Shown here in pieces: positions 26,837 to 34,965 of a stretch of DNA of 64,000 nucleotides. The stretch spans positions 7,470-71,469 of the forward strand of contig JBPOIC010000024.1 in NCBI GenBank assembly GCA_052034865.1, written 5' to 3'. The stretch is from JBPOIC01 sp052034865 (GTDB lineage Bacteria; UBA10199; JADFYH01). Under the pieces are notes generated by a model. That model was not told the origin of the DNA. It saw nothing but the letters and a program-made list of their open reading frames with translations, and did not search any database. Both the position numbers and the translations under genes were made by a program. Position 1 is the stretch's first letter. Each line of letters opens with the position of its first letter.

Positions 26837-27002
26837 CCTCATCCATCACTCTGATAGCATGATTACTCTCCGGTTTTTCACACCTTGAAATTTCATCGGA
26901 ATTTAAACTGCAAGCTTTCAAATTTATGCCCGCCTATTGCCTTCGATCAATTCTCACTCTCTATTTGGAGTAAACTTTTTAATAAACCATAAGGAGACAC
27001 TT

Positions 27003-27485
27003 ATGAGATTTCATTTCAACACTCACAAAAGCATCAGCAAAGGGGTATTCATTCCTCTGTTCATTGCCGGACTCACACTCGCTTCCCCTTTTGCCTGGAG
27101 CTATCAATTCTCGCGCGGCTCTCAGCCGCAAGACAATTCGCCCAAAGAAAATCCAACTCAGCAAGGAATGACCCCAGGGACTGAAACCAATCCTAAGCCT
27201 TTCAAATTCGACAATCAAAAATCTACAGAGACCAATAAGGACCAAAAACACCCCACCACCAAAAATAAACACCCTAAAAAATCGAAAGATGGAATGATGG
27301 ATGGAATGGAGAAAGGAAGGGACGGGATGGATAGAGATAATTCAACCCACGAAACAAAGCCTAAAAAAGGAACAGAAGGAACGGGGGCAGGCACAGGGAC
27401 TGGAGGAACGGGTGGCGATGACAGAGGCACCGACAAGGGATCGCAGGATCAAAGAAACAGAAATGAGGGAGGGATGGGAAGATAG
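27003..27485 (+). CDS. Secreted low-complexity Lys/Gly/Asp-rich protein
   Basis: I choose the ATG at 27003 because AAGGAGA lies 7 bp upstream and the product then begins with a signal peptide (MRFHFNTHKSISKGV, hydrophobic core, ending ASPFAWSYQ). The mature 120 residues lack hydrophobic segments and consist of charged, low-complexity runs. There is a Gln/Pro/Thr-rich start, a Lys-rich stretch (KNKHPKKSKDGMMDGMEKG) and a Gly/Thr/Asp end (TGAGTGTGGTGGDDRG). It is likely disordered and exported. I recognise no family. A repeat-derived palindrome follows 60 bp downstream. Confidence 0.55.
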   Translation: MRFHFNTHKSISKGVFIPLFIAGLTLASPFAWSYQFSRGSQPQDNSPKENPTQQGMTPGTETNPKPFKFDNQKSTETNKDQKHPTTKNKHPKKSKDGMMDGMEKGRDGMDRDNSTHETKPKKGTEGTGAGTGTGGTGGDDRGTDKGSQDQRNRNEGGMGR

Positions 27486-27547
27486 AGAGGGGAGATGGGT
27501 GAAGACAGGAGACAGAAGAGAAACATTGGAAATCAATCTTTTTTTAG

Positions 27548-27567
27548 GGGCGAGGCATGCCTCGCCC
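27548..27567. repeat. Palindromic repeat GGGCGAGGCA/TGCCTCGCCC
   Basis: A perfect 20-bp palindrome, preceded by AGGAGACAGAAGAGAAACATTGG (about 27505-27530) in the same order seen at 63860-63922. It is one copy of a dispersed intergenic repeat. A second small hairpin (CTCTC/GAGAG) follows. It lies between two convergent genes and might also serve as a weak terminator. Confidence 0.75.
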
Positions 27568-27628
27568 TTATTCTCTCATTAAAGAGAGAGGGTAAAAAAA
27601 CAAAAACATGAACTTTTCGCCGCCACCA

Positions 27629-28720
27629 CTATTCCTGATCATTCACCTGGATCACGGACTTGATCACATCCGGTCCGGGCTTTAATGCCTCCTTAAAATC
27701 TTTGAGACAATATCGTTGTGTAATCAATCGATCCAAAACCTGGGGATGTCTTTCCTGGATTTTTTCAAGGTCGTGGACAGCGCGTTCGTAATCACGTCGA
27801 TTGGCGTTGACCGATCCAAAGAGGAGTCGATTGCCCAGCACGAGATTAAGATTGAAACAGTCGGAGCAGATGATTAACGAGCGGTCTCCTTCAGAAATCG
27901 ATATCAAACTAAGCACGCCGTTTCTTTCCAAAAGATCCATCGCGTGCATCGCGACATTTCCATTTCCAGTCGCTTCCAAAATAAAATCCGCAGGCCCAAA
28001 CTTTTCTTTCAGTTGAGAGAGGGTGCAGGTTTGAGTACTCACATACTCACAACCGATTTCCTGAAGGATCGCGATTCGACGCTCGTTTTCACCCCGCGAG
28101 TAGACGATCGTTCGTAAATTTTTCAGCCGCAAAAGCAGGGCAGCTAAAAGCCCAACGGGACCCGCTCCCAGCACAAAGGCAAGCTGAGGATTCCACTCCA
28201 GTCTTTGCTGAATTTGCCAGGCCTGAGAAATTGCTTTCTCAACGACCGACAACGGCTCGACCAACACCCCCACCGAGGCGAATGTCGGGGGGATCCGAAT
28301 CAGATACTCCGGACGTTCTTCATAAAATTCCCGTAAAAACCCATGGAGTCCTTTAATCCCTCGCTCGGTGTAATTCCCTTTGCGACACATGTCCGGCTCG
28401 CCCGCGAGACAGTTCGAGCAATCATCCGGTCGACGCACTGTTGAAACCACCCAGTCGCCCGGATGAAAACCGTATTGTTCCACCTCTCTCCCGACACTCT
28501 GGACTCGACCCAGATTTTCATGACCGAGGATAAGATAATCAAAACCCTCAGGGGCTTTTGCGTGAAAACCTTCAACGATCGACCGATCCGTCCCGCAAAT
28601 CCCCACTTCATACACCTTAACCCGAACGACCTCTTCCTGATTTTTAAACTCTTTAATTTCTGGAATTTCCTCCAGGCGGATGTTTCCCTTTTCTTGCGGA
28701 TGCACAATAATGGCTTTCAT
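27629..28720 (-). CDS. Glucose 1-dehydrogenase-like zinc-dependent alcohol dehydrogenase
   Basis: The 363-residue MDR protein resembles the archaeal-type glucose/aldose 1-dehydrogenases, which oxidise aldoses with NAD(P) to the lactone. Zinc ligands are visible in VGICGTDRSI and ILGHENLGRV (catalytic zinc), and the cysteine cluster DDCSNCLAGEPDMCRKG is the structural zinc lobe. The nucleotide loop is LGAGPVGLLAALL. The EPLSVVEKAI block and the glucose-dehydrogenase-type C-terminal half are also present. The sugar used is unknown. Its ATG (28720-28718) overlaps the likely ATG of the divergent cyclase-like gene in the palindrome CATG, so each gene must have its promoter within the other or use another start. 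Confidence 0.85.
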   Translation of the reverse strand: MKAIIVHPQEKGNIRLEEIPEIKEFKNQEEVVRVKVYEVGICGTDRSIVEGFHAKAPEGFDYLILGHENLGRVQSVGREVEQYGFHPGDWVVSTVRRPDDCSNCLAGEPDMCRKGNYTERGIKGLHGFLREFYEERPEYLIRIPPTFASVGVLVEPLSVVEKAISQAWQIQQRLEWNPQLAFVLGAGPVGLLAALLLRLKNLRTIVYSRGENERRIAILQEIGCEYVSTQTCTLSQLKEKFGPADFILEATGNGNVAMHAMDLLERNGVLSLISISEGDRSLIICSDCFNLNLVLGNRLLFGSVNANRRDYERAVHDLEKIQERHPQVLDRLITQRYCLKDFKEALKPGPDVIKSVIQVNDQE

Positions 28721-29384
28721 GGAACCTCTTAAAGAAATTCAGATTTGCAGGGATGAAAAGTGGATCGATGTCACCATACCCATCCATTCGGGGATGGTTC
28801 ACTGGCCCACCGATCCACCCATCCGCATACAACCTCAGAATTCTGTACTGGGAGATCATTCTGTCAATCTCTCAAGTCTTTTTTTCGGCAGCCACACCGG
28901 CACGCATGTCGATCCACCCTATCATTTTATTCCAGACGGAGGACGGGTGGATGAGATCTCGTGGGATCGTCTCATCGGTCCAGCTAGAGTCGTCGACGCC
29001 ACAAAACAGCGAACGATCGACGCCTCGTTTCTTAATAATCTAGAGATTCAGCCAGGCGAGCGCCTTTTATTTAAAACAGAAAATTCCACACACTGGAAAG
29101 AGGACAGCTTTTTTAAAGATTATGTTTATCTCACTCCCGATGGGGCTGAGAAACTAAGTGCTTCCAGACTTGCCATGGTGGGCATCGATTATCTCTCTAT
29201 TGGAGGAGGAAGCGATGAGGAGAATGCCCAAACACATAAGATTTTACTGAAGGAAAAAATCTGCATTTTAGAAGGGCTCGATCTGTCACGAGTGAACCCT
29301 GGCCTTTATGAAATCTTTTGTTTTCCTCTTAAGATCAAAGGGGGGGATGGGGCTCCGGCGCGCGTGCTACTGAGAGCGTGTTAG
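28719..29384 (+). CDS. Cyclase/kynurenine-formamidase-family metal hydrolase
   Basis: The product belongs to the cyclase family (kynurenine formamidase, isatin hydrolase), metal-dependent hydrolases of amide or lactone bonds. At the start chosen it has 221 residues. The signature DVTIPIHSGMVHWPTD and the metal-binding SHTGTHVDPPYHF (with His and Asp ligands) are present. DYLSIGGGSDEENAQTHKILL and ILEGLDLSRVNPGLYEIFCFPLKI follow, as in the family. ATGs at 28680, 28710 and 28719 are all in frame. None has a clear ribosome site. I use 28719 because the product then begins as the family does. The divergent glucose-dehydrogenase-like gene starts at the same place. If the pair act together, a sugar-lactone substrate would be a reasonable guess. 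Confidence 0.82.
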   Translation: MEPLKEIQICRDEKWIDVTIPIHSGMVHWPTDPPIRIQPQNSVLGDHSVNLSSLFFGSHTGTHVDPPYHFIPDGGRVDEISWDRLIGPARVVDATKQRTIDASFLNNLEIQPGERLLFKTENSTHWKEDSFFKDYVYLTPDGAEKLSASRLAMVGIDYLSIGGGSDEENAQTHKILLKEKICILEGLDLSRVNPGLYEIFCFPLKIKGGDGAPARVLLRAC

Positions 29385-29391
29385 AAAAATA

Positions 29392-29565
29392 ATGGTAATT
29401 CCCATCCCCGTGATTGCCCAGGCCGTGATGGAATTTTTTACATCTCGTGATTCACACCCGGATCGCAACCGTGCCATTGCACTCATGCGCCACGGCTTTG
29501 GAGGCCACCCCTTCGGTCCGGACGAGAGGATTCGAGAAGAGAGAAGAACAGGGCGAGTGCAATAA
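29392..29565 (+). CDS. Possible small protein, doubtful
   Basis: A 57-codon frame begins 8 bp after the cyclase-like gene. The predicted peptide is partly hydrophobic at the start (MVIPIPVIAQAVMEFF), then charged and Gly/Arg-rich (SHPDRNRAIALMRHGFGGHP). There is no ribosome site and I recognise no family, but the codon pattern looks more like coding sequence than neighbouring gaps. It ends 12 bp before the convergent transporter gene. Confidence 0.3.
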   Translation: MVIPIPVIAQAVMEFFTSRDSHPDRNRAIALMRHGFGGHPFGPDERIREERRTGRVQ

Positions 29566-29576
29566 AGCCGCTCAAC

Positions 29577-31070
29577 CTATTCAAATGTTTTTCTTTCTCT
29601 CATGTGTTGAGGGATCAAGACCCTTTCGATTCCCTCGAAAAAAAATTGAACGATCAATGCAAGAAAAGCTGCACATCCTGCACCCCTAAGAATTCGTGCC
29701 GTATCTCCAAGCGCAAGCCCTGTTTGAATAGGCTGTCCTAAACCTCCACTCCCAATAAAAGCGGCAATCACCGCGGTTCCAACATTGATGATTGCTGCGG
29801 TTTGAATTCCTGAAAGAATGGTGGGAAGGGCAAGAGGAAGCTCAACTTTAAAAAGCCGCGTGGTGGATTTAAATCCAAGGGCCGCCGCAGACTCTTTGAG
29901 TTCTGGAGGAATCGATCTTAAACCGGCCGCCGTGTTTCGAACGATGGGCAAAAGACTATACAAAAACAGGGCTAGGACAGCCGTTTTAAAACTGGCCCCC
30001 AGCCAGGAAATAGGCACCAGTACGGCAAATAGAGCCAAAGAAGGAATGGTTTGAATCAAACCGATCGTCGATAAAATCACAGAAGACACAATCCCAGGAC
30101 GACTCGCCCAAATGCCCAGAGGAAGACCTAAAAAAACGGCGAAGGTCAGCGAGATCCCCACAAGCTTCAGATGGACCCACGTGTCGTGCACGAGCTCTTT
30201 CAACCAAGGCTCTTTGGTGATTTCGGGAAAACCAAGTGAGGAGCCCTCTATTTTTTTTAAAAACTCCCGCGCGACGGCTCGAGGATTTTTAGTTTTTTCT
30301 GTTTCTGCATTTAACTCAAGCATGGTTTGCTCATCGATCTTTCCAGCAAGCCCTTTTAAAATGGGAGAGAGCTCGGCTTGTGCATCGAGACGGTAGAGAA
30401 ACACAGCTCTATATTGTGGAAAGAAATGCAGGTCGTCTTCCAAGACTTGTAGATTCTGAAGGGCAATGTCTGCATCGGTCGCATAAGCATCCTTTAGATC
30501 TATCTCCTTTTGTTGAAGGGCTTGATATCCAAGTTTGTGTTCCATCCCCCTCACGCTTTGAAAATGCAGGCCGTAGCGCGCAACCATCGGTTTCCATCCA
30601 TCCTGACGACCCAAAAATTCAAGCGTCGGCCCTGCTTTTAATTCTGGGTGCCGTATCAATTCACTGATTTTTGAAATCCCCAAAGTCTTTGCGCGATCTT
30701 TGAGAAGAACCAGGGCGTAGGTGTTGTTGAAACCCAGCGGTTCTGTCATGCCAAGCCCATAGGCCTGAAGGGCTTGACGGATTTCTGTCTCAGAGAGGTT
30801 AGAAGATTTTTTGAGGAGTTCGCGTGTGAGAGTACCTGTGTATTCGGGATAAATATCGATCGAGCCTTGTCTTAAGGCCTGCCAACACAGGGTGGTGGAA
30901 CCGAGATTTTGTTTTACCTCAGTTGGAATGCCTTCTTTTTCAAGAAGTGCACTCGCAATCTCTGCGAGGACATTCGATTCAGTAAACTTCTTTGCCCCAA
31001 TCACTACCTTTGAATGCGCCGGTGTCAGAAGGAAAAAAAACATCATCCCCCAAAAGATGAGAAACTTCAT
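29577..31070 (-). CDS. Glycine betaine/choline-type ABC transporter, substrate-binding protein fused to permease
   Basis: The 497-residue product combines two parts of an OpuC/OpuF/YehZ-type transporter. Residues 1-20 are a signal or anchor helix. Residues 21-275 are an OsmX/OpuCC-like binding domain (VVIGAKKFTESNVLAEI and DIYPEYTGTL are diagnostic). Residues 290-490 form a five- or six-helix permease of the MetI-like type, with the cytoplasmic EAA loop ELKESAAALGFKSTTRLFKVELPLALPTILSG. Family members import betaine, choline, carnitine or other compatible solutes. The substrate here is not proven. The gene is downstream of the ATPase gene and overlaps it by four bases, so the system is a two-gene transporter. 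Confidence 0.9.
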   Translation of the reverse strand: MKFLIFWGMMFFFLLTPAHSKVVIGAKKFTESNVLAEIASALLEKEGIPTEVKQNLGSTTLCWQALRQGSIDIYPEYTGTLTRELLKKSSNLSETEIRQALQAYGLGMTEPLGFNNTYALVLLKDRAKTLGISKISELIRHPELKAGPTLEFLGRQDGWKPMVARYGLHFQSVRGMEHKLGYQALQQKEIDLKDAYATDADIALQNLQVLEDDLHFFPQYRAVFLYRLDAQAELSPILKGLAGKIDEQTMLELNAETEKTKNPRAVAREFLKKIEGSSLGFPEITKEPWLKELVHDTWVHLKLVGISLTFAVFLGLPLGIWASRPGIVSSVILSTIGLIQTIPSLALFAVLVPISWLGASFKTAVLALFLYSLLPIVRNTAAGLRSIPPELKESAAALGFKSTTRLFKVELPLALPTILSGIQTAAIINVGTAVIAAFIGSGGLGQPIQTGLALGDTARILRGAGCAAFLALIVQFFFEGIERVLIPQHMRERKTFE

Positions 31071-31801
31071 AAGGACACCAAACAGCGCTGAGCATTGAGA
31101 AATTGGGTGACAAAAGCGTTGACGGGTCGATCTTTAAAATCTTCCAGCGTTCCGGTTTGAACAATGCTCCCCTCACGCATCAAAACGATCTGATCTCCCA
31201 GATAGGCAGCCTCCCCCATATCGTGAGTCACCAAGAGAACCGTGTGGCCAAACTGACGAAAGATCTCTTTGAGATCGGTTTGCAGCTCTGCACGCACCAT
31301 CGGATCGAGCGCTCCCAGCGGTTCATCTAAAAGAAGGGCCTTGGGATTTAGCATCAGAGCTCGCATAAGCCCCACTCGCTGGCGCTGCCCTCCACTCAGC
31401 TCGGAAGGATAGCGGTTCAATACCTCGCGGGATAAATGAGTCAGTTGAAGTAAAGTATTCAATCGTGACTGTATCTCTTCTTCCGGCCATTTCAGATAAC
31501 GTGCAAGTAAGGTGACATTTTTTTGTGCCGTCAAATGTGGGAAAAGCCCTCCCTGCTGAATCACATAACCTACGGAACGGCGAATCATCCCAACCGTCGC
31601 GGGGTTTACCCAAACTCCATCAAATTGAATTTCCCCAGCGGTTGGCTGGATCAGCCCCAAAATCAGGCGCAGCAATGTCGACTTTCCACAGCCACTGGGA
31701 CCGATAATCGCAGTGGTTTGGCCTTCGGGAAAATCGAAGCTAAAATGTCGAAGTGCTGGGTGACCCGCGTATTCTTGGGTGACGGATTGAAAGGCTATCA
31801 T
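31067..31801 (-). CDS. Glycine betaine/choline-type ABC transporter ATPase
   Basis: The 244-residue ATPase has all nucleotide-binding motifs: Walker A GPSGCGKST, Q-loop VIQQGGLFPH, signature LSGGQRQRV, Walker B ALLLDEPLGALDP, and the H-loop VTHDMGEA. It matches the OpuCA/OsmV/ProV group of compatible-solute importers, without the C-terminal CBS pair found in many OpuCA proteins (it ends after NAFVTQFLNAQRCLVSL). It would sit on the cytoplasmic face and drive the fused permease encoded downstream. The stop overlaps the next start by four bases. Confidence 0.92.
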   Translation of the reverse strand: MIAFQSVTQEYAGHPALRHFSFDFPEGQTTAIIGPSGCGKSTLLRLILGLIQPTAGEIQFDGVWVNPATVGMIRRSVGYVIQQGGLFPHLTAQKNVTLLARYLKWPEEEIQSRLNTLLQLTHLSREVLNRYPSELSGGQRQRVGLMRALMLNPKALLLDEPLGALDPMVRAELQTDLKEIFRQFGHTVLLVTHDMGEAAYLGDQIVLMREGSIVQTGTLEDFKDRPVNAFVTQFLNAQRCLVSL

Positions 31802-31845
31802 GAGCGATCTCTCGTTCTTCCTCTAAAGAAGAGGAGCGGAAGGCA

Positions 31846-32163
31846 ATGAAGGCTTTGCGAGATTTAATGAGGACCCGTGCAAGCAAGGTCACGGCTACCA
31901 GACGGACGGCCTTCTCCCAAAAAAGCTCAGCCGTCAGAGAAGCGTCAAGGGAATGGATGAAATTGAGATCAGAAAGGGAGAGTTTACTTTCGAGGATTAA
32001 AAAAATTAGGTTGGGAAATAAAATCCGCAATCTTTTGTATTTCTTGCCGATAAGAAAAGAGGAGAAATTTGATTATCGACTGAATCATCCACCCGATGTG
32101 ATTCTGAGGTTTAGGATGAGTTCTTACTATCACGTCCTAGGCTCATATAAGTTGAGTGAATAA
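31846..32163 (+). CDS. Possible basic protein upstream of the OmpA-like gene
   Basis: A 105-codon frame ends three bases before the next gene. The product is basic, with helical Arg/Lys/Glu-rich stretches (REWMKLRSERESLLSRIKKI) and no signal or membrane segment. GCGGAAGGC before the ATG is a weak ribosome site. I recognise no family, and a shorter antisense frame covers the same DNA. It might instead be the leader region of the downstream gene. Confidence 0.3.
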   Translation: MKALRDLMRTRASKVTATRRTAFSQKSSAVREASREWMKLRSERESLLSRIKKIRLGNKIRNLLYFLPIRKEEKFDYRLNHPPDVILRFRMSSYYHVLGSYKLSE

Positions 32164-32166
32164 ATT

Positions 32167-32982
32167 ATGGACTTTAGCAGCCTCACCTATCTTCAAAAAA
32201 CCCTTGAGCATCTAATCGAAAATTTTTCGGTGCCCCTGAATTCATCAGAAGCGAAGAGCGCTGAAATGTCGGTAGATGAGAGCGGCAGGATCCAGATCAA
32301 GACCCCTCCACAAAATACAAAACGCGTTGAGATCGCCAACGATGGCAAAATTTATCTTTCTGCGTTTTCCAATCTGGCCCCCAAACACGGTACAGCTATT
32401 TTGATGACTCGTTACCGGGAAAAACTTCCCAAAGTTCTGAGCTCTTCTGAGCTTGAAAAACTGAAAGAAAAAATCCGTGTCTGTGCTCCCGAAGCGGCTG
32501 CTCTCAAACAGTCTCAAAGAGATGCAGAGACCCCTCCGACATTTAAAATCCCTTCGATACGATCCCCTCTTCCTGAAAGACCTCCGGAGCGCCAGTTTGA
32601 AAAAAAGGGTTTCGATACGAGCGCGTTGACAATTTCCGATCCCAATCTGGTCTCTGAGTTGCAAAAATCGCTGATAAATATTTTTGTCTTCGATGATGCC
32701 AGTGACACACTCAACGCGCGTCAGCAAAAAGCCCTGGATGATCTGGCGAACCTTCTTACTCGCCGCACATCTTTAAACCTCTCCATCGTAATGGTCCCAC
32801 CCCAAACAAACATTTCTGATTGTGAATCCATTCTCTGGAAAAGCAGGGTGGAATCGATCACTGATTATCTGAAAGAAATCGAAAAGGAAAAACCTCAGTA
32901 TCCACTCAAGGGGCGTATTTTTGTAGGGGATGAGAACCCAGCAAGAGCAGACGTGATTCGTTATTTCCAACCGATGTATTGA
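32167..32982 (+). CDS. Uncharacterised protein with a degenerate OmpA-like C-terminus
   Basis: The 271-residue product has no signal peptide or membrane segment. Residues 1-95 and a Pro/Glu/Arg-rich linker (about 120-145) match nothing I recognise. From about residue 168 the pattern fits an OmpA-like domain: INIFVFDDASDTLNARQQKALDDLANLL, LNLSIVMVPPQTNISDCES, a position equivalent to the conserved Arg (KSRVESITDYLKE), and GRIFVGDENPARADVIRYF. The usual NxxLSxxRA motif is not intact, so peptidoglycan binding is doubtful. The role is unknown. It lies between the transporter genes and tRNA-Arg. Confidence 0.55.
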   Translation: MDFSSLTYLQKTLEHLIENFSVPLNSSEAKSAEMSVDESGRIQIKTPPQNTKRVEIANDGKIYLSAFSNLAPKHGTAILMTRYREKLPKVLSSSELEKLKEKIRVCAPEAAALKQSQRDAETPPTFKIPSIRSPLPERPPERQFEKKGFDTSALTISDPNLVSELQKSLINIFVFDDASDTLNARQQKALDDLANLLTRRTSLNLSIVMVPPQTNISDCESILWKSRVESITDYLKEIEKEKPQYPLKGRIFVGDENPARADVIRYFQPMY

Positions 32983-33012
32983 AGACACCCTTCTGTATTT
33001 ATGATGAGTTTT

Positions 33013-33096
33013 TGCAGGGATGTCCGGCCAGAGGCGGACAGATCCGCCTGTTGAAGGGTCAAAATCTGATTTCACTTCGAAGTGAAACAGATCATT
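33013..33096. repeat. Intergenic hairpin repeats next to tRNA-Arg
   Basis: Two adjacent structures are present. AGGCGGA and TCCGCCT flank CAGA at 33031-33048. A TTTCACTTC/GAAGTGAAA palindrome inside ATCTG/CAGAT arms lies at 33065-33092. GAAGGGTC lies between them. The second unit resembles the fragment near 21115-21178. I see no T run, so these are not ordinary terminators. Confidence 0.55.
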
Positions 33097-33118
33097 AGAA
33101 TAAAGAGGGTAGGAAAAA

Positions 33119-33192
33119 CGCGCCCGACATGATTCGAACATGTGACCCTTGGTTTCGAAGACCAATGCTCTATCCAGCTGAGCTACGGGCGC
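33119..33192 (-). tRNA. tRNA-Arg (anticodon TCG)
   Basis: A complete cloverleaf reads on the minus strand. The acceptor GCGCCCG pairs with CGGGCGC and is followed by discriminator G. The D-arm is GCTCAGCTGGATAGAGC. The anticodon stem TTGGT/ACCAA encloses CTTCGAA, giving anticodon TCG. The T-loop is TTCGAAT. Length is 74 nt. The 3-prime CCA is not encoded, so a CCA-adding enzyme is needed. It decodes CGA and, if the first anticodon base is modified, other CGN codons. Confidence 0.96.
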
Positions 33193-33453
33193 AATCAATG
33201 AGATCGCGGCTTAGCAGATCCACCTAAAATAACACAACGGAATTTTATATCTGTGTTTAGCTTTGTGAAGTCTTGCCTAACTTCCCGCCGAAAAATATCG
33301 ATCCGAAGAAAAAATCTTCTCGAAATCACGCAACGGGTTCTGCTAGGGCCCGATAACCTGATTATGAAGGCCACAATTCAAAAACTCCTTCGCTACACTT
33401 TATCGACCGTTTTCATCTACTTCTGGCCTTTTGTCGCCCAGGAGCTGCTTTAT

Positions 33454-34542
33454 TCAAAAGCCGCTCTTGCCCTGAAACCTCTTATAGGACGTTTCTAGCT
33501 CTTCCGGATCATTGGCATATTCGAGGGCCGTTGCCAGATCTACCTGTCCTGAGCGGATCAGATCCATCAAACTCTGAGTCATCGTCCGCATACCTGATTT
33601 TTCCTGCCCAGTCTGCATCTGCGAGTAAATCTGATGGGTCTTTCCTTCCCGAACAAGATTTCGAATCGCATAGTTTGGAAACAGCATTTCAAGTGCCAGC
33701 CGACGTCCGCCATTTTTTACAGGAACCAGTTGCTGGCAAAGAATCGCTTCCAGAATGAATGAAAGCTGGGAGCGCACCTGCGGCTGCTGGGAAGGAGGAA
33801 AAACGTCGAGGATACGATCCAGCGTCTGGACCGCCGTATTCGTATGCAAGGTTGCAAAAACCAGGTGACCTGTTTCAGCGGTGGTGATCGCCGCCTGAAT
33901 GGTTTCGAGATCGCGCATTTCTCCGATGAGGACGATATCGGGATCCTGTCTGAGAATGTATTTTAGTGCCGAAAGAAAACTGGCTGTATGCGTACCGACT
34001 TCGCGCTGATGAACCATACAGGTTCCATGCTGAAAAACAAATTCGATGGGATCTTCAATCGTAATGAGATGTTCATGCCGTGTCCGGTTGATCTCGTCCA
34101 GCAAAGCTGCGATGGTTGTTGATTTTCCGGATCCTGTTGCCCCTGTCACCAGAACCAGACCATTCGGACGGGTTGTGATATTCCTCACCTGCTCAGGAAG
34201 GCCCAAGGATTCGAAAGAAGGCACCTTCCAGGGAAGCCTTCGAAAAGCACCGGCGATTGATTCTTTCTCCATAAAGAGATTCGCACGAAACCGCGAAACC
34301 CCTTCCACTCCAAAAGAAAAATCCACTTCATGGTCTTTCTGAAACCGGGCCTGATGCTTATCAGAGGCGAACTCAAAACAGAGCAGTTCCGCTTCGGCAG
34401 GAGTGATAGGCGTTTCATCCAGGCGCTGCAGCGTACCATCGATACGCACCATCGGAGGAGAAGCCGCAGAGACATGAAGATCCGAAGCGCCTTTCTCGTT
34501 CATGGCAATCAGCAGCGATCTCAGCGTGCGGGCATCAGTCAT
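33454..34542 (-). CDS. pilT: Pilus retraction ATPase PilT
   Basis: PilT is the hexameric ATPase that depolymerises type IV pili and powers twitching or retraction. The 362-residue product has the N-terminal PAS-like domain (SDLHVSAASPPMVRIDG), Walker A TGATGSGKSTTIAAL, the Asp box LITIEDPIEFVF, Walker B DPDIVLIGEMRD, the His box TAETGHLVFATLHTNTA, and the PilT-specific AIRNLVREGKTHQIYS. A C-terminal extension (FDPEELETSYKRF-like) is usual. It lies in front of, and divergent from, the pilB-pilC pilin cluster. Its 3-prime end overlaps an unsupported frame on the other strand. Confidence 0.96.
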   Translation of the reverse strand: MTDARTLRSLLIAMNEKGASDLHVSAASPPMVRIDGTLQRLDETPITPAEAELLCFEFASDKHQARFQKDHEVDFSFGVEGVSRFRANLFMEKESIAGAFRRLPWKVPSFESLGLPEQVRNITTRPNGLVLVTGATGSGKSTTIAALLDEINRTRHEHLITIEDPIEFVFQHGTCMVHQREVGTHTASFLSALKYILRQDPDIVLIGEMRDLETIQAAITTAETGHLVFATLHTNTAVQTLDRILDVFPPSQQPQVRSQLSFILEAILCQQLVPVKNGGRRLALEMLFPNYAIRNLVREGKTHQIYSQMQTGQEKSGMRTMTQSLMDLIRSGQVDLATALEYANDPEELETSYKRFQGKSGF

Positions 34543-34965
34543 AATCCCCTCCTTTAATTTTTATCAAAACCAGAAACGTGTTGCCTTCAGTTTCCTGAAA
34601 AAATCGATTGATGCAGTCATCTGAAAAAGAAGCTGCAGGCCTGAAAGCAATTCTAAAAAGTATGCAAAAACTGAAAAGCCCTGTTAATCGATGTCGGCAA
34701 TTTCAGCACTGACGCGGGTTTGATCATGATTTAAAAACCGGATTTTATTTACATTCCTCAAAGTCGTTCGATACAATTTTCTTATCACGACATATTTCAT
34801 CTTCAGAATTCTAAAGAGTCCTGAACAGGAAGCAAGAAAAAGATCCTGTCATCCGGAATCTTATCCTCTGATTTTCTCAAAGCAGGAAATCTTTCGGACT
34901 GTTGTTAGAGTGCCACGACTACGAAGATCTGAAGAAAAAACCGGACAGGACTTCAGGGACTTCTC
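34543..34965. other. Divergent regulatory region between pilT and pilB
   Basis: This 423-bp gap separates divergent pilT and pilB and is long for the neighbourhood. It contains the promoter-like sequence at 34748-34777 for the pilB side. For the pilT side I find no good pair. A weak -10-like TAGAAT on the minus strand lies at 34650-34655 without a proper -35. The leader of the pilB message would be about 180 nt. I see no strong hairpin. Confidence 0.5.
34748..34777 (+). promoter_or_regulatory. Sigma70-type promoter of the pilus operon
   Basis: TTTACA (34748-34753) and TACAAT (34772-34777) are each five of six bases of consensus, separated by 18 bp. Transcription would begin near 34784, about 180 bp upstream of the pilB start. 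This is the best promoter-like pair I found near a pilus gene. It is a sequence match only. Confidence 0.5.

Noticed and set aside
33253..33498. An 81-codon plus-strand frame next to tRNA-Arg
   Set aside because: It has no ribosome site or recognisable sequence, and its end overlaps the 3-prime part of pilT on the other strand.
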